Source: Candidatus Acidiferrales bacterium (GTDB lineage Bacteria > Acidobacteriota > Terriglobia > Acidiferrales > UBA7541). From it: 33,208 nucleotides of DNA. Positions within the stretch are counted from its first letter, which is position 1; each line of letters starts with the position of its first letter. The stretch lies in NCBI GenBank assembly GCA_030038535.1, contig JASHSV010000306.1, forward strand, positions 1 through 33,208, in the 5' to 3' direction. Of this stretch, positions 1 to 9,500 are shown one piece after another. Both the position numbers and the translations under genes were made by a program. Below the pieces are notes generated by a model that saw nothing but the letters and a program-made list of their open reading frames with translations, searched no databases and was not told where the DNA came from.

Positions 1-1524
1 CATGCCCGCGTCGACGGGCACGCGGCGGAATTTTTCCCAGGCCATGTCGAGCATGCCCTGGCCCTGAAAGGAGAGGCCGAGCATCTTGAGCGTCTCGGCG
101 GATTCAGTCTCCAGGGTGCCTTTTTCGCGCTCGGTGCCGAAGTAGCGCCGCGAGACCATCACCACATAGCCGAGCACCAGCAGCAGCGAGGGATACAGCA
201 TGGGCAGCCAGTTGCCCTTGGAGTTGAACATCCAGATGGCCGTACCGTCGTAGGCCACCAAAAGCGCGAATGCGATGCCCGCGCTCACGCCGGCAGGGAG
301 CAGCGGCACGCCAATCGTGATGAAGAGCGCGAACAGGAGCAGCCCGCCGAGCTCAAAATTCCGCGCCCAGGTGGGTTGTACCAGCACGTTGCCCTGCAGG
401 ATGTTCTCAGTGACGTTGGCGATGTATTCGACGGCAGGGAGCGTGGTGGAAAGAGGCGTGGCGCGCTGTTCGCCGAGGCCGATAGCCGTAAAGCCGACGA
501 GCACGATCTTGCCCTTGAAATTCTCCTTGGGGAGCTTTCCGGTGACCACATCCACGAAGCTGAAGTAGGGGAAAGTCTTTACGTCGCCGTAGAAGCTCAC
601 CAAGGTCTCAAAATGCGGATCGGTGGGAATGGCGCGAGTGCCGACCTTGAGCGACTGGCCCAGCGGCACGATTTCGCCGGGCTCCAGGTTCAGGTAGAGG
701 CGCGCAATCTGGAGCGGGAAGGAGGGATAAATCTTGTCCTTGTACTCGGCGATCAACGGCTGCCGGCGGACAGCGCCGTCGCGGTCGGGGCTCCAGTTGA
801 CGTAGCCGATGGCCTTGGATTCTTTGGCGAACCGTTCGATGGGCGGGACGAGGTTGACGGCGTCGAGCGAGGTTCCGCTGAGCAGGCCCTTGGTGGCGGC
901 GGGGAGCGCATTCTTCGTCACGCTGTCTGTGGGGTCCTGATCGGGATGGCCGATGGGAGGCCCTGGCAGACCGAGGCTGTCGCCCAGCACGACGTTGCCG
1001 GCCAGTGCGATGGAATCGGCCAACTGGCCGTCGTTGTCCAATTCCTTCTCGGAATCCACGAACACCTTATCGAACTGGGCAAAGAGCTGGTCGGCGACGG
1101 CGCGTTCTTTGCGCGTGTCCACGCCCTCCACCTGCTGGAAGACGAGATCCTTGCGGGCCTCCACAATCTGTTTGTGGAGCTTGCGAACCTCTTCGAGACC
1201 GACGTTGATTTCGGGGTCGGAATAGAGGAGATCGAGGGCAATGACCTTGGCTTCCGCTTCGGAGAGCTGATCGATCAGCTTGCCCATGTAAGCGCGGGGC
1301 CAAGGCCAGGTGCCGATCTGCTGGACGGAGGCGTCGTCCACAGCGACGATAACGATCTGCTGGTCGGCAATCTTGGGAGCCGGGCGCATGCGGGCGCGCA
1401 GGTCGTAGAGCTTGAGTTCGAGGGAATCGAGCGGGCCAATACCGATGAAGAAGCCTCCGAGCAACACCAGGGAGATGACGGCGCCCACGATGACGTCGGT
1501 CAGAGGGAATTTTCGCTCAGCCAT
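1..1524 (-). CDS. CHASE2-domain membrane sensor protein, C-terminus cut by window edge (probable Ser/Thr kinase)
   Basis: Reading leftward from the ATG at 1524 the frame stays open to base 1, giving 508 residues without a stop. The N-terminus has a membrane anchor (about residues 8-28, VIVGAVISLVLLGGFFIGIG). A CHASE2 extracytoplasmic sensor domain follows, with the hallmarks LYDLRARMRP, IVIVAVDDASVQQIGTWPWPR, FKGKIVLVGFTAIGLGEQRATPLS and ALPAVEY-like text. Residues about 389-462 hold the hydrophobic membrane-spanning cluster that normally closes CHASE2. The last visible residues (LSFQGQGMLDMAWEKFRRVP) resemble the linker that precedes a cytoplasmic Ser/Thr kinase in CHASE2 kinases; some relatives carry a cyclase or histidine kinase instead. 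The output domain lies outside the window, so the kinase label is inference. The gene is divergent from the HD-GYP gene. Confidence 0.85.
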   Translation of the reverse strand, partial: MAERKFPLTDVIVGAVISLVLLGGFFIGIGPLDSLELKLYDLRARMRPAPKIADQQIVIVAVDDASVQQIGTWPWPRAYMGKLIDQLSEAEAKVIALDLLYSDPEINVGLEEVRKLHKQIVEARKDLVFQQVEGVDTRKERAVADQLFAQFDKVFVDSEKELDNDGQLADSIALAGNVVLGDSLGLPGPPIGHPDQDPTDSVTKNALPAATKGLLSGTSLDAVNLVPPIERFAKESKAIGYVNWSPDRDGAVRRQPLIAEYKDKIYPSFPLQIARLYLNLEPGEIVPLGQSLKVGTRAIPTDPHFETLVSFYGDVKTFPYFSFVDVVTGKLPKENFKGKIVLVGFTAIGLGEQRATPLSTTLPAVEYIANVTENILQGNVLVQPTWARNFELGGLLLFALFITIGVPLLPAGVSAGIAFALLVAYDGTAIWMFNSKGNWLPMLYPSLLLVLGYVVMVSRRYFGTEREKGTLETESAETLKMLGLSFQGQGMLDMAWEKFRRVPVDAGM

Positions 1525-1629
1525 TTTCCGGTATCCCGGTCAGCGCTCCACCGCCTCCCCTGGACGCCTCCTGAGCGGTCCAGCGTCCACCGTCAGAAAT
1601 GCCACGGCGCGGGCTGCGCTTTGCACGGT

Positions 1630-1658
1630 AGGCTAGCAGAGCACTGGGGGCAATTCAA
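1630..1658 (-). promoter_or_regulatory. Weak candidate sigma70 promoter for the CHASE2 gene
   Basis: On the minus strand TTGAAT (1653-1658) and TAGCCT (1630-1635) are separated by exactly 17 bp. Each box matches four of six consensus bases, so this is a candidate only. It would give a leader of roughly 100 nt before the ATG at 1524. Confidence 0.3.
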
Positions 1659-1899
1659 TACAAGGAAAGACAAGGAGTTATACGAAAGGCCAACGGGTCG
1701 ATGCGGCTCCCAAGAAGATGCAAGTCAGCGGATTCTGATAGCTCCAGGGAGGTCGTCAAAGCCGGCGTGGAAGCTCAGAATGCGAGCGGCCTGGAACCGC
1801 TGATCGTGCTGCGAGGGAAGTAGAGTGGGCGCGCGCGAGGGCGCGGGACTGCGAATTCGCCGTCCCAGCAGACCCCTATGGACGTGAGGGCGATTCCGC

Positions 1900-1905
1900 T
1901 ATACT
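1900..1905 (+). promoter_or_regulatory. Candidate -10 box for the GAF/HD-GYP gene
   Basis: TATACT lies 26 bases before the ATG at 1931, which would place transcription start near 1912 and give a very short leader. No good -35 box is seen at the expected spacing. Confidence 0.35.
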
Positions 1906-1930
1906 CTCGCCAGCGTTTTTCCCCGGCGCC

Positions 1931-3889
1931 ATGAAGCTCACGAAAGAAATCTGGTATCTCGACAAGTCTCCCGCGGCAAAGCTGGCTGGAGGATTGAAGG
2001 GGGAGTGGACCCGGCGCGCCCTTTCGGCAAAAGAGCTGAGTCATTCGCAGCTGAAGCAAGGGCCGCCGAAAGGGGAGACGGCGATTGTGTGCCTGGTGGA
2101 CCTGAAGAAGGACGACTACGAGGCGCTGCTGCGTTCCGCTTCGCACTACCCGGCGATGAAGGCGATCGGACTGGCCGGAGGCGGAGCCGAAGCCGCAAAA
2201 GCGCCGGATGGGGAGTTCTTCACCGTTCTGCCGCGCACGGCGACACGGGCCTATGTGGCGCGCGCCATCAGCGCGGCGTTCCAAAACATCGAACTGGCAG
2301 CGCGCGACCTGGAATCCCGCGGGGAACTGGCGCGGGCCGAGCGCGAGATGGATGAATTGAACCAGATCGGAGTGGCGCTCTCGGCCGAGCGCGACATCAC
2401 CCGGCTGCTCAGCTTGATCCTGCAAAAGACGCGCGAAGTCACCTCGGCGGACGCCGGGTCACTTTACCTGGTGGAGTCTTCGGGAGAGAAGGAGCAGCGG
2501 CTGCGGTTCAAGTTGACACAGAACGACAGCCGGCAATTCCCGTTCACCGAGTTCACGATGCCCATCACCGAGACTTCGATGGCGGGACACGTGGCCATCA
2601 CGGGCGAAACGCTGTCCATACCGGATGCCTACGACATCCCGCCCGACCGGCCCTACCGGTTCAACCCCAAGTGGGACCAGGATTCAGGCTACCTGACGCG
2701 CTCAATGCTCACGCTGCCGATGAAGAACGCGAAAGGGGAAGTGATCGGAGTCCTGCAGCTTATCAACTGCAAGACGGACCGGAACGCGCGGCTCCAAGAC
2801 CGCGCGGACGTGGGGCGCTCGGTGGTGCCCTTTTCGGACCGGGCAAAGCGGCTGGCGCTCTCGCTGGCCTCGCAGGCCGCGGTGGCCTACGAGAACAGCA
2901 AGCTCTACCAGGATATCGAGACGCTGTTCGAGGGATTTGTTCGCGCGGCGGTGAAGGCCATCGAGCAGCGCGACCCCACAACGAGCGGCCACAGCTCGCG
3001 CGTCTCCACGCTGACCTGCGGGCTGGCCGAGGCGGTGGACCGCATCGATGCCGGCAGCTACGGTGGCCTGCACTTTTCGACGGAACAGATGAAGGAAATC
3101 CGGTACGCGGCATTGCTGCACGACTTCGGGAAGGTCGGCGTGCGCGAAGACGTGCTGGTGAAGGCAAAAAAGCTGTATCCGTGGCAGCTCGAACTGCTGA
3201 ACCAGCGCTTCGATTACATCCGCAAGGAGTTGGAAGCAAGCAGCAGCAAACAGAAGGTCCAGTATTTGCTGGAAAAGACGCGCGAGGAGGCGCACGCGCT
3301 GCTCGGCACAGTGGATGATGAGTTCAAGCGCCGGCTGGAGGAAATCGACGCCTACTACCAACTGATCCTGCAATCCAACGAGCCCACCGTGCTGCCGGCC
3401 GGAAAGTTCGACCAGCTGATCGAGATTGCGCGGCAGACGTACCGCGACCCGCGCGGGATTGAGCACAACCTGCTCTCGCCGGAGGAAGTGAGGTTTCTCT
3501 CCATTCCCAAGGGGAGCCTGGATCCATCGGAACGATTGCAGATCGAATCGCACGTGATCCACACATTCAACTTCCTGACGCAGATCCCGTGGACGAAGGA
3601 GATCGGCGAAATCCCGATGATCGCGCGCGGGCACCACGAGAAGCTGGACGGGACGGGCTATCCCTACCAATTGCGGGCGGAAGACATTCCGGTGCAGACG
3701 CGGATGATGACCATCTGCGACATCTTCGACGCGCTCTCCGCATCCGACCGGCCGTACAAGAAGGCCGTGCCCGCGGACCGCGCACTGGATATTCTAAAGG
3801 CATCTGCCGACCATCATGAATTGGACAACGAGCTGTTCAATCTGTTCGTCGAAGCGAAGATCTACGAACTCACTGTGCGACGCTCCTAG
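1931..3889 (+). CDS. GAF-domain HD-GYP phosphodiesterase-like protein
   Basis: A 652-residue cytoplasmic signalling protein. A GAF sensor domain spans roughly residues 145-325 (DITRLLSLILQKTREVTSAD, then AGSLYLVE). The HD-GYP domain spans about 335-645. Visible metal-site motifs are H354 (SGHSSRV), H397-D398 (LLHDFGKVG), H541 (ESHVIHTF) and H568-H569 in HHEKLDGTGYP, followed by DIFDALSASDRPYK. HD-GYP domains generally hydrolyse cyclic di-GMP. The HHE and GYP signatures are intact, so activity is plausible. Unusually, about 110 residues of largely helical, charged sequence lie between the HD motif and H541, where typical HD-GYP domains have only about 15-20. The start has no obvious Shine-Dalgarno sequence. 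The exported-protein gene follows 34 nt after the stop. Confidence 0.93.
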   Translation: MKLTKEIWYLDKSPAAKLAGGLKGEWTRRALSAKELSHSQLKQGPPKGETAIVCLVDLKKDDYEALLRSASHYPAMKAIGLAGGGAEAAKAPDGEFFTVLPRTATRAYVARAISAAFQNIELAARDLESRGELARAEREMDELNQIGVALSAERDITRLLSLILQKTREVTSADAGSLYLVESSGEKEQRLRFKLTQNDSRQFPFTEFTMPITETSMAGHVAITGETLSIPDAYDIPPDRPYRFNPKWDQDSGYLTRSMLTLPMKNAKGEVIGVLQLINCKTDRNARLQDRADVGRSVVPFSDRAKRLALSLASQAAVAYENSKLYQDIETLFEGFVRAAVKAIEQRDPTTSGHSSRVSTLTCGLAEAVDRIDAGSYGGLHFSTEQMKEIRYAALLHDFGKVGVREDVLVKAKKLYPWQLELLNQRFDYIRKELEASSSKQKVQYLLEKTREEAHALLGTVDDEFKRRLEEIDAYYQLILQSNEPTVLPAGKFDQLIEIARQTYRDPRGIEHNLLSPEEVRFLSIPKGSLDPSERLQIESHVIHTFNFLTQIPWTKEIGEIPMIARGHHEKLDGTGYPYQLRAEDIPVQTRMMTICDIFDALSASDRPYKKAVPADRALDILKASADHHELDNELFNLFVEAKIYELTVRRS

Positions 3890-3923
3890 TTTGGGCAGGC
3901 GGCGCGCGGGCCACGGAATTCCA

Positions 3924-5057
3924 ATGTCCTCGAGAGTGCGCCGCCGATTTTTTGCATTGCGAATCCCGCACGGAGTGGCGCTCACCGCGGTGCTCTGCGC
4001 CCTTGCGGGCGCTGGCACTGCAGGCGGCCAGCAAGCGCCTGCCGCCGCTCCCGAAGCTTCGGGACCTGCGGTGCTGCATCCGACGGTCGTGCTCCCGCCC
4101 GTGCTGGTGGCGGGAAAACCGGCCACACTCGCGGTGCTGGACGCGCAGGGACGGCCAGCGGCAAACGTGGCCGTGACCCTGGGCGGGGAAGCCACAGTCA
4201 CAACGGACGCCACGGGCCGCGCCGCTTTGACCGCGCCGGATGCACAGGGAGTGGTTCGCGCTTCGCTCGCCGGTGGAACGGGAGCGACATCTGCCACGGT
4301 GATCGCAGCGCCTGCGGAGGAACGCTCCGGGATCAGCATTGAGACGTCGCCGCGCATGCCGCTGCTGCGCGACCGCTTCGTCATCCGCGGGCAGGGATTC
4401 AGCGGGATTGGCGACGAGAATCAGGTGCTGCTCGGTGGGAAGCCGGCGGCGGTGCTGGCGGCATCACCGGTGGCGCTGGTGGCGCTGCCGAATCCGGACA
4501 CGCCGTTGGGCGAAACGCAACTGATCGTGAACCAGGGCGGACAATCGGCCTCGACGGGGCCGGTGAGCGTGATCTCCATCGAGTTGGCTGCCGACAAGGG
4601 CAGGGGCCAGCCGGGACAGGAGGGCGAGATCAAAGTGGGCGTTCGTGGAACGGATCGCCCGGTGAGTTTTGAGGTGCGCGCCGAGCCGGCGGGAAGGATC
4701 GAGCTGGCGCGGGGGAATCCCTCGCGGGGACGCACAAGCGGAGGCGCGGAGAACAGCGCGGCGATTCGCTTCACTTTCAAGCAGCCGGGAGAGTTCTATC
4801 TCGAGGTGCGTGCGGTGCCGGAGCCGCTGGGGTTGCCGGATACGGAGGCGGCGCGGAACGAATTGGAAGAGGCACGGCGGCTGGCCCCGCATGGATGGGA
4901 CAAGCAGATCGATCGCGTGCTGAAACTCCTCAAGCAGCATCCGCAGGACGTGACAGAGGCGCGCGATGCGATTGAAAAGATGCTGGCGAAGAAGCCGGAA
5001 GGCGAATTCGGCCGGCATCTGGAGGCGGCCTGGAAAATCCTGCTGAACCGGGAGTAG
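3924..5057 (+). CDS. Exported Ig/IPT-like protein of unknown function
   Basis: I place the start at the ATG at 3924 rather than the longer frame beginning at 3816, which would run inside the HD-GYP gene. From 3924 the protein (377 residues) opens with a signal peptide: basic RVRRRFFALR, then a hydrophobic stretch, then GTAGGQQAPA. Residues about 55-115 look like a bacterial Ig-like or carboxypeptidase-regulatory fold (LAVLDAQGRPAANVAVTLGG). Residues about 135-215 look like an IPT/TIG-type domain (FVIRGQGFSGIGDENQVLLG). The C-terminal third is charged and helical and has no family I recognise. It is probably periplasmic or surface-exposed. It sits between a c-di-GMP-type protein and rmuC, which does not define its role. 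Confidence 0.8.
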   Translation: MSSRVRRRFFALRIPHGVALTAVLCALAGAGTAGGQQAPAAAPEASGPAVLHPTVVLPPVLVAGKPATLAVLDAQGRPAANVAVTLGGEATVTTDATGRAALTAPDAQGVVRASLAGGTGATSATVIAAPAEERSGISIETSPRMPLLRDRFVIRGQGFSGIGDENQVLLGGKPAAVLAASPVALVALPNPDTPLGETQLIVNQGGQSASTGPVSVISIELAADKGRGQPGQEGEIKVGVRGTDRPVSFEVRAEPAGRIELARGNPSRGRTSGGAENSAAIRFTFKQPGEFYLEVRAVPEPLGLPDTEAARNELEEARRLAPHGWDKQIDRVLKLLKQHPQDVTEARDAIEKMLAKKPEGEFGRHLEAAWKILLNRE

Positions 5058-5081
5058 GGAACTGCCCCCGAAGCGGAGCCG

Positions 5082-5090
5082 TGCTAGAAT
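5082..5090 (+). promoter_or_regulatory. Candidate extended -10 promoter for rmuC
   Basis: The sequence TGCTAGAAT fits an extended -10 element (TG, one base, TAGAAT). No clear -35 box is present, as is common for this class. Expected initiation is at about 5096-5097, coinciding with the ATG of a 13-codon reading frame. Confidence 0.4.
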
Positions 5091-5095
5091 CGGAC

Positions 5096-5137
5096 ATGCT
5101 CTTCGCTCTTTATTCGCCTGAGAGAAAACGCCGGTGA
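5096..5137 (+). CDS. Possible 13-codon upstream ORF overlapping the rmuC start
   Basis: ATG at 5096 reads MLFALYSPERKRR and stops at TGA 5135-5137, overlapping the GTG start of rmuC as GTGA. Its ATG lies at the predicted transcription start of the extended -10 box, so it could be translated leaderlessly and couple to rmuC. Nothing but position and overlap supports it; chance is quite possible. Confidence 0.2.
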   Translation: MLFALYSPERKRR

Positions 5138-6525
5138 GTGCACTGGCTATACTCGCGGCCGGGATTGCGGCACTGGTGGGCGCGGCGATTGGCTGGCTCG
5201 CTGCCGCCGGGCGAGCGCGTGCAGCGGCCGAAGCCCGGCTGCAGGAGCTGATCGCGGGCCGCGCGAGCGCGGAGAGCGCCGCGACGGAACTGCGCAAGCA
5301 GGCAGAGGGGCTGCGCAGCGAGCTGGCCGCCGCACAACAACAGCTCCAGCGTGAGAAAGAAGAACACGCTTCGGCCAAGACTGCGCTCGCGAAGGCCGGG
5401 GAAAACCTGGCGGCGCAGAAGCAACAGTTTGAAGAGGCACGCGCGAAACTCGTGGAAACCTTCCAGGCTGCCGCCTCCCAGGTGCTGGCGGAAAACAACG
5501 CGAGATTCCTAGAGCTGGCCAAGACGCGGCTGGAAGCCCTGCAGAAGGAAGCGGCGGGCGACCTCTCCCAGCGGCAGACTGCGATCGCCGGAATGGTGGA
5601 ACCGCTGAAGCAGTCGCTCGAATCGCTGCGGCAGCACGTGGGGCAGGTGGAAGCCTCGCGGCGGCAGGCGTACGGAGAGTTGACCGCGCAGGTGCAGCAA
5701 CTGAACGACAACAGCCGGGCGCTGCGCGAGGAGACCGGGAGCCTGGTGACCAGCCTGCGACAGCCCCAGATCAAGGGGAAATGGGGCGAGCTGACGCTGC
5801 GGCGCGCGGCGGAGCTCACCGGAATGTCGCCGCACTGCGATTTCGAGGAGCAGGTTTCGGCGACGGGAGAGGAGGGACGGCTGCGTCCGGACATGGTGGT
5901 GCATCTGCCCGGCGGGGGAAGCATCATCGTGGATGCGAAGGTGCCGCTGCACGCGTTCCTCACTGCGGTCGTGGCGAAAACGGCGGACGAGTACCGCGCG
6001 GCGATGAGCGAGCACTCGCGGCTGGTACGGAAACACATTCAGGATCTCGCGGCGAAAAAATATCCGGAACAATTCGAGGAGACGGTGCGGTTCGTGGTGC
6101 TGTTCTTGCCGGGGGAATCGTTTTTCAGCGCCGCGGTGGAGCAGGACCGAGAATTGCTGGAGTATGCGAACGACCGGAAAGTGATCCTGGCGAGTCCCAC
6201 GACATTTCTAGCACTGCTCCACGCCGTAGCGCAGGGCTGGCAGCAGGAAAGACTGGCTGAGAATGCGAGGGAAATTGCCGAGCGCGGAAAGGACCTGCAC
6301 GAACGATTGCTCAAATTCCTCGGCTATTTCGACGATGTGCGTGTGGGCCTGGAGCGTGCAAATAAATCGTACACCGATGCGGTGGGCTCCCTGGAATCCC
6401 GGCTGCTCCCGGCCGCGCGCCGATTTCAGGAGCTCTCGGCTGCAGGCGGTAAAGAGGTGCCCTCTCTCTCACCCATCGAGACGGTGCCGCGGCAGATCTC
6501 CGTCCCCACAGAAGATGAGGAGTAG
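5134..6525 (+). CDS. rmuC: RmuC family DNA recombination protein
   Basis: A 463-residue protein starting with GTG. It has an N-terminal membrane segment (about residues 3-26, ALAILAAGIAALVGAAIGWL) and then a long Ala/Glu/Gln-rich coiled coil to about residue 125. The RmuC core covers about 200-430, with GKWGELTLRRAAELTGM, RPDMVVHLPGG, IIVDAKVPLHAF, KKYPEQFEETVRFVVLFLPG and ASPTTFLALLHAVAQGWQQE. The nuclease-like elements D (RPDMVV) and DAK (VDAKVPL) are present. RmuC proteins limit inversions at short inverted repeats and are predicted nucleases. The length fits the family. The Shine-Dalgarno sequence is poor, and a 13-codon frame overlaps the start. The gene converges on the TonB-dependent receptor gene. 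Confidence 0.95.
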   Translation: MSALAILAAGIAALVGAAIGWLAAAGRARAAAEARLQELIAGRASAESAATELRKQAEGLRSELAAAQQQLQREKEEHASAKTALAKAGENLAAQKQQFEEARAKLVETFQAAASQVLAENNARFLELAKTRLEALQKEAAGDLSQRQTAIAGMVEPLKQSLESLRQHVGQVEASRRQAYGELTAQVQQLNDNSRALREETGSLVTSLRQPQIKGKWGELTLRRAAELTGMSPHCDFEEQVSATGEEGRLRPDMVVHLPGGGSIIVDAKVPLHAFLTAVVAKTADEYRAAMSEHSRLVRKHIQDLAAKKYPEQFEETVRFVVLFLPGESFFSAAVEQDRELLEYANDRKVILASPTTFLALLHAVAQGWQQERLAENAREIAERGKDLHERLLKFLGYFDDVRVGLERANKSYTDAVGSLESRLLPAARRFQELSAAGGKEVPSLSPIETVPRQISVPTEDEE

Positions 6526-6549
6526 GCGGCGTACCGCGCAAAGCCGCCT
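6524..6549. terminator. Hairpin between convergent rmuC and receptor genes
   Basis: AGGCGGC (6524-6530) and GCCGCCT (6543-6549) form a 7-bp GC-rich stem with a 12-nt loop, beginning within the rmuC stop codon. No T tract follows on either strand, so intrinsic termination is uncertain. The convergent position makes a shared terminator or transcript-end hairpin plausible. Confidence 0.35.
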
Positions 6550-6578
6550 GCAACCCTGGAGTGTTGTGTCCCTGCAGA

Positions 6579-9500
6579 TTACCAGTACGCCTTGAGACCG
6601 AACTGGAAGGTGCGCGGGTCGAGCGCCGCGGTGGGCTGGCCTGCGTTGCAAGTAGGCGTGCCGGTGGAGGTGACGCCGGTCGGCGCGCCAGGATCGCACA
6701 GCGGGCTCACGTCGCCCACGTTGAAGCGGTTAAGCAGGTTGAACATGTCGGCCAGCACCTCCATCGAGAAGCGCTCGTTGATCTTGAACTTGCGCGAGAT
6801 GCGCAGGTCGAGGCTGGAAAAGATGGGCCTTGTGAACGTATTGCGCCCCAGATTGCCCGTGCAGCCGGCGCCGGTGGCGAGGAGGAAGGCGGAGACAACC
6901 GGCGCGGGATAGATAGCCGGAAGGGACGGGCAGACGGTTGGAAGGACGAAGGTGACGCCAGGGATGTAGGGCGAAACCACTCCTCCGGGCGTTCCAGGAG
7001 CGGCGATCGAAGGCCGGCTCGTCTCGGAACTGAATTGCAGCGGATAGTCCGTGCCGGTTAGCACGGTGAAGGGACGGCCGGAAGAGGCTTCGAAGATCGG
7101 AGCCACCACCCAATCGGCGAGCACCGCTTTCCATCCGCCTTCCTTCCATTCATAGGGGCTTTGCAACACGCCGCTGAAGACGAAACGGTGGCGCTGGTCG
7201 AACGTCGAATTGCCGCGCTCGAGCTGAGGATTGTTGCTGTCCTGCGGCGTGAGCAGCGTTTGCAGGTCCGTGGAATCGTCGATGGCGTGCGAAAAGGTGT
7301 AGCTGCCCAGGAACTGGAAGTGTTGCGACCAGCGCTTTTCGACGTTTATGGTCATGCCGTTATAAACGCTGTTGCCGGTGGATTCCTGCTGGTCCACGTC
7401 GCTGTACGGCGTGGGCAGCGGCGTGGTGCCGTTGAAGAAGCCCTGGGGATAACCGACCGCCTGGGCGATGGTAACAAGCTCCGGATATCCACCCACGAGC
7501 GCCCCATACGACGCGTTGGGTCCGGACGGACGGAAGAAGTTAAACGCGGCCGGAGAACTCACGTACTGGCCAGTGAGGCCTTGAAACGGCCCTGCGGGAC
7601 AACTGGTGAGCACGGCAAGGATTCCCGGCACGATGGGCGCCGCAGCGCAGTTGATTCCGGCCTGGGCGATCGCCGCCGAGGGCGGGGTCACGGAAAGCGG
7701 GGAGCTAGGCGACAGGCCAATCGCTTCGGCATTGAGAAAATTCTCGTCGAGAGTGGTGGCGTTGGCCACGTTGATATTCCTCGGCCTGTTCAGGTGCGTG
7801 CCCTTTGTATATTGATATCCAATACTGGCCTTGAGGTTATGGCCAAAGTCGTGTTCGATGGTCAGGTTGGCCTGCGTGGCATAGCCGTACTGAAAATTGC
7901 CTGCGGTGGGGAGAGTGAAGGGCAAAATCGGCGTCGCGAAGCCGCCAATGGCCGCCAGGGACGGGTTGAGATAGTTTTCGTTTACAAATACGGACTGCGG
8001 CATGGTGGGCAGAGCCTCGAAGCGCTGCTGGTTCGGAAGATAGGGAATGGAGAAGGGAAAGCCGGCGGGCGCCGTGGTGTTCAGGACCCCCTGGAAGATC
8101 GAGCTCGCGTTCAGATTGCCAGGACCATCGGCCGTACCGCCGCAGACGGAAACCACGGCGCTGAAAAAAATGCCGCAGGCGGAAGCCTGGCCCGGGAAGC
8201 CGACGAGCTGGGATGAGATAGCGCCATCTGCGGTAGTGGAGTCGAAGGCCAGCGCCAGCAACGGATGGTCGAAATAGATTCCGCCCCCGGCCCGCACCAC
8301 GGTTTTACCGCTGCCCGTAGGATCCCAGGCGATGCCCAGGCGAGGCTGGAAGGCGTTATCGAATACCGGAATGCCCTCGACTACGTTCAACGCTTTGTTC
8401 ACTTCCGCGTTCAGACCTGTCGGGCCGCCAAAGGGAGTGAACGTGGGAGTGAATTCAATGTCGTACCGGAGTCCGTAATTCAAGGTGAAGCGCTGGCTGA
8501 TGCGCCAGCTATCCTGGATGAACGCGCCGACCGTCTTGTTGTCGAAAAACAGGTGGGATTCCCCGGTGCCCTGAATGAAGTCCGAGGGGATTCCGAGGCC
8601 GTAGGCCTGAAGCGCGGTGACGCCGGGAACGGCGATGGCTGATCCGGTTGCACCGACGAAGCTCGAGGGCAGGCCCAGGTCCGAGGGCGTCAGCGAGCCG
8701 AAATCGAACAGCCCGCCGAAGTTCAACTCGAAAATCTGTGCCTTGTCGGAGCGCAACTGGATGAGGTTTGTGTCGACTCCCATCTTGATGGTGTGCTTGC
8801 CCATGACGTAGGTGAGGTGATCGGTCCACTGGAACCGCCGCTCGATGCGGTCCACCGTCGAAAAGGGCTCGCGGCCAAAGAAGGCGAATCCGGTAATGTT
8901 GACCGCCGGCTCGCTGCCATCGGAGAGGCCGCCGATTGTCGGGCACTGTTCGGCGGTGCAATCCGAGTAGCCGTAATGCAGGCCGCGGCGGGAAGCCTGG
9001 AAGCGGAATTCGTTCAGAAGATCGGCGGAAATGGTGGTGTTGTGCTGGGCCACGATGCTGAAATCGCGATACTGCTGGAGCGAGGTGCGCGAGAAGGCGT
9101 TTTCGCCGAAGTTCTGGTTCTGCGCGTTGACCTCGATGCCGGTGACGAACGAGGGTGAAACGTTGGCGCGCAGGAAGGTCTGATTGTTGGAATTCCAAAT
9201 GTGGTCGATCCTCGCGGCGTACAAATCAGTCCGCTCGACAATGGGATAATTGCCGATCAGGTTGGCCAGAGGCTCGAAAGAGGCGGGCAGTGCGGGAGAG
9301 ACGGCGCCGATTGCCGAACACGCCCGTCCGTTGACCATGGCCCCAGGGGCGCATTGGACTGGAATCGGAAATTGTGCGCCGGGCCCGGGAGTGTACGCGC
9401 CGCCGGTGAGAGCAGCAGCCACTGCTCCGTAATCTGCCCCGTTCACTGCGACGCTGGAGGCCGAGCCGGCCAGCAGGGCCACTTCCGCAGCGAGTTGTGG

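Larger units (their letters stand above)
1525..1930. other. Divergent intergenic region, no gene
   Basis: About 400 bases separate the start codons of the CHASE2 gene (minus) and the GAF/HD-GYP gene (plus). I see no convincing coding sequence. The long plus-strand frame crossing it is antisense to the CHASE2 gene and has no family resemblance. Weak promoter-like boxes occur on both strands and are listed separately. No tRNA or hairpin terminator was found. Confidence 0.5.

Noticed and set aside
376-1803. Plus-strand open frame of 475 codons
   Set aside because: It is antisense to the CHASE2 gene, whose protein shows clear family motifs; the plus frame has none. Long antisense frames are expected in GC-rich DNA.
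7161-8216. Plus-strand open frame of 351 codons, and others across 8.2-10.6 kb
   Set aside because: They lie inside the TonB-dependent receptor gene on the opposite strand and show no recognisable protein family.
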